The notes under the pieces were generated by a model, which saw only the letters and a list, made by a program, of their open reading frames with translations, ran no database searches and had not been told where the DNA came from. From contig PMOH01000119.1 in assembly GCA_003161515.1 (NCBI GenBank), positions 3,081 through 9,499 on the forward strand: DNA of 6,419 nt, read 5' to 3'. This stretch comes from Deltaproteobacteria bacterium (GTDB lineage: Bacteria > Desulfobacterota > Binatia > Binatales > Binataceae). Made by a program: the position numbers and the translations under genes. This document shows positions 5,674 to 6,419 of this stretch, in pieces (the stretch's first letter is position 1; each line of letters opens with the position of its first letter).

Positions 5674-6419
5674 ATGAACCGAAGAGCATTTTTGAAGGCG
5701 ATTGGGGCGGCGGCGCTCGTTCCGGTTTTGCCGCGTCGGCTGCTCGCACAGACTGCGAAGTTTCAGCGGCGGCGGCCTTCTGATGCTGGGTGGCCGTCGC
5801 AGGCGGCTTGGAAGCAACTCAATGAAGCGGTTGGCGGGAATTTGATTCCTGTCGATTTTCCACTTTCCGTGCTCAAGACTGATCCGGATAGTGCTGCGGC
5901 CAAGGCTCTGTTGGAGAACTGGAGAAATCCATATTACATCGGCGATCAGCCCGGGCTTACCGAGAGCTTTGGATGGGTTGATGCATGGGCTACCAAGCCA
6001 AGCGTTTACGCGGTCGCGGCGCGAAATGCACGTGACATTGCGGCGGCGGTGAATTTTGCCCGCGAGAATAATTTGCGGCTGGTGGTCAAGGGCGGCGGTC
6101 ACAGCTATCAGGGCACATCCAATGCGCCTGACTCGCTCCTGATTTGGACGCGGCACATGCACGATATCGAGATGCATACTGCATTCGTTCCGAATAGATG
6201 CGAGCGCACCATGCAACCGCAACCGGCGGTGACTGTCGGCGCTGGAACAATCGGGATGCAGGCATACGACGCGGTTACGACCAAGGCTGGCAAGTACGTT
6301 CAGGGTGGTGGATGCACGACGGTATGCCTCGGGGGTCTGATTCAAAGCGGTGGCTTTGGAAGCCAGTCGAAGCATTACGGAACTGCCGCAGGAAGCTTGC
6401 TCGAAGCCGAAGTGGTCAC
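5674..6419 (+). CDS. Tat-exported FAD-linked oxidase (BBE/6-hydroxynicotine-oxidase-like), 3' end outside window
   Basis: An uninterrupted frame of 248 codons runs from ATG 5674 to the window edge. It starts 9 nt after the transporter stop with no strong Shine-Dalgarno, suggesting coupling. The N-terminus MNRRAFLKAIGAAALVPVLP is a twin-arginine signal (Arg3-Arg4, FLK, hydrophobic core), with likely cleavage after Ala25 or Ala28, so the enzyme should act folded in the periplasm. The PCMH-type FAD domain follows: VVKGGGHSYQGTSNAPDSL at 137-155, VGAG at 188-191, then YVQGGGCTTV (208-217) and SGGFGSQSKHYG (225-236). His143 matches the 8-alpha-histidyl FAD site of berberine-bridge-type oxidases, and Cys214 matches the second, cysteinyl FAD link. 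The usual Gly after TTV is Cys218 here. Such enzymes oxidise alcohols, sugars or amines with O2 or another acceptor; the substrate-binding C-terminal part is not visible. G/C at third positions is about 59% over 100 codons. Confidence 0.9.
   Translation, partial: MNRRAFLKAIGAAALVPVLPRRLLAQTAKFQRRRPSDAGWPSQAAWKQLNEAVGGNLIPVDFPLSVLKTDPDSAAAKALLENWRNPYYIGDQPGLTESFGWVDAWATKPSVYAVAARNARDIAAAVNFARENNLRLVVKGGGHSYQGTSNAPDSLLIWTRHMHDIEMHTAFVPNRCERTMQPQPAVTVGAGTIGMQAYDAVTTKAGKYVQGGGCTTVCLGGLIQSGGFGSQSKHYGTAAGSLLEAEVV

Noticed and set aside
5626..6375. Long - strand open frame (249 codons)
   Set aside because: It lies opposite the clearly recognisable FAD-linked oxidase and shows no family motifs; it is a shadow.

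Overview
This is a GC-rich bacterial window of ordinary chromosomal type with seven protein-coding genes, six on the + strand and one on the - strand. Both ends are cut inside genes. There is no taxonomic marker. The GC-rich codon use, the BolA-Grx4 pair and the supply of esterase, SDR and transporter genes fit a free-living soil or aquatic proteobacterium or a relative such as Binatota, but this is a weak inference. I see no tRNA, rRNA, CRISPR array, transposase or phage gene.

Left part (1-1631): the 3' part of a DUF2252 gene is followed by a tight bolA-family/grxD pair. The products of such a pair normally form a [2Fe-2S] complex in iron-sulfur cluster handling and iron sensing. The gap after grxD holds two back-to-back hairpins (1667-1714) that look like a dispersed palindromic repeat.

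Middle (1733-3308): a complete HSL-type (family IV) alpha/beta-hydrolase esterase faces a convergent TetR-family repressor gene. The repressor's C-terminal half resembles KstR2-like regulators.

Right part (3309-6419): the 104-bp gap between the divergent TetR and SDR genes carries two inverted repeats suited to be operators. Then come, in one direction with almost no spacing, an SDR like 3-alpha-hydroxysteroid dehydrogenase/carbonyl reductase, a GPH-type (MFS_2) transporter overlapping it by about 4 nt, and a Tat-exported FAD-linked oxidase open at the window end. The oxidase has both a His and a Cys placed for bicovalent flavin attachment. The simplest reading is a TetR-controlled catabolic or detoxification operon in which an exported flavoenzyme oxidises a substrate, a symporter moves it and a cytoplasmic dehydrogenase processes it. 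The substrate is unknown; a steroid, terpenoid or sugar-like compound is possible. The SDR and oxidase genes use visibly more A/T-ending codons than grxD, which hints at a different history for this block. I did not find a clearly new defence or mobile system.
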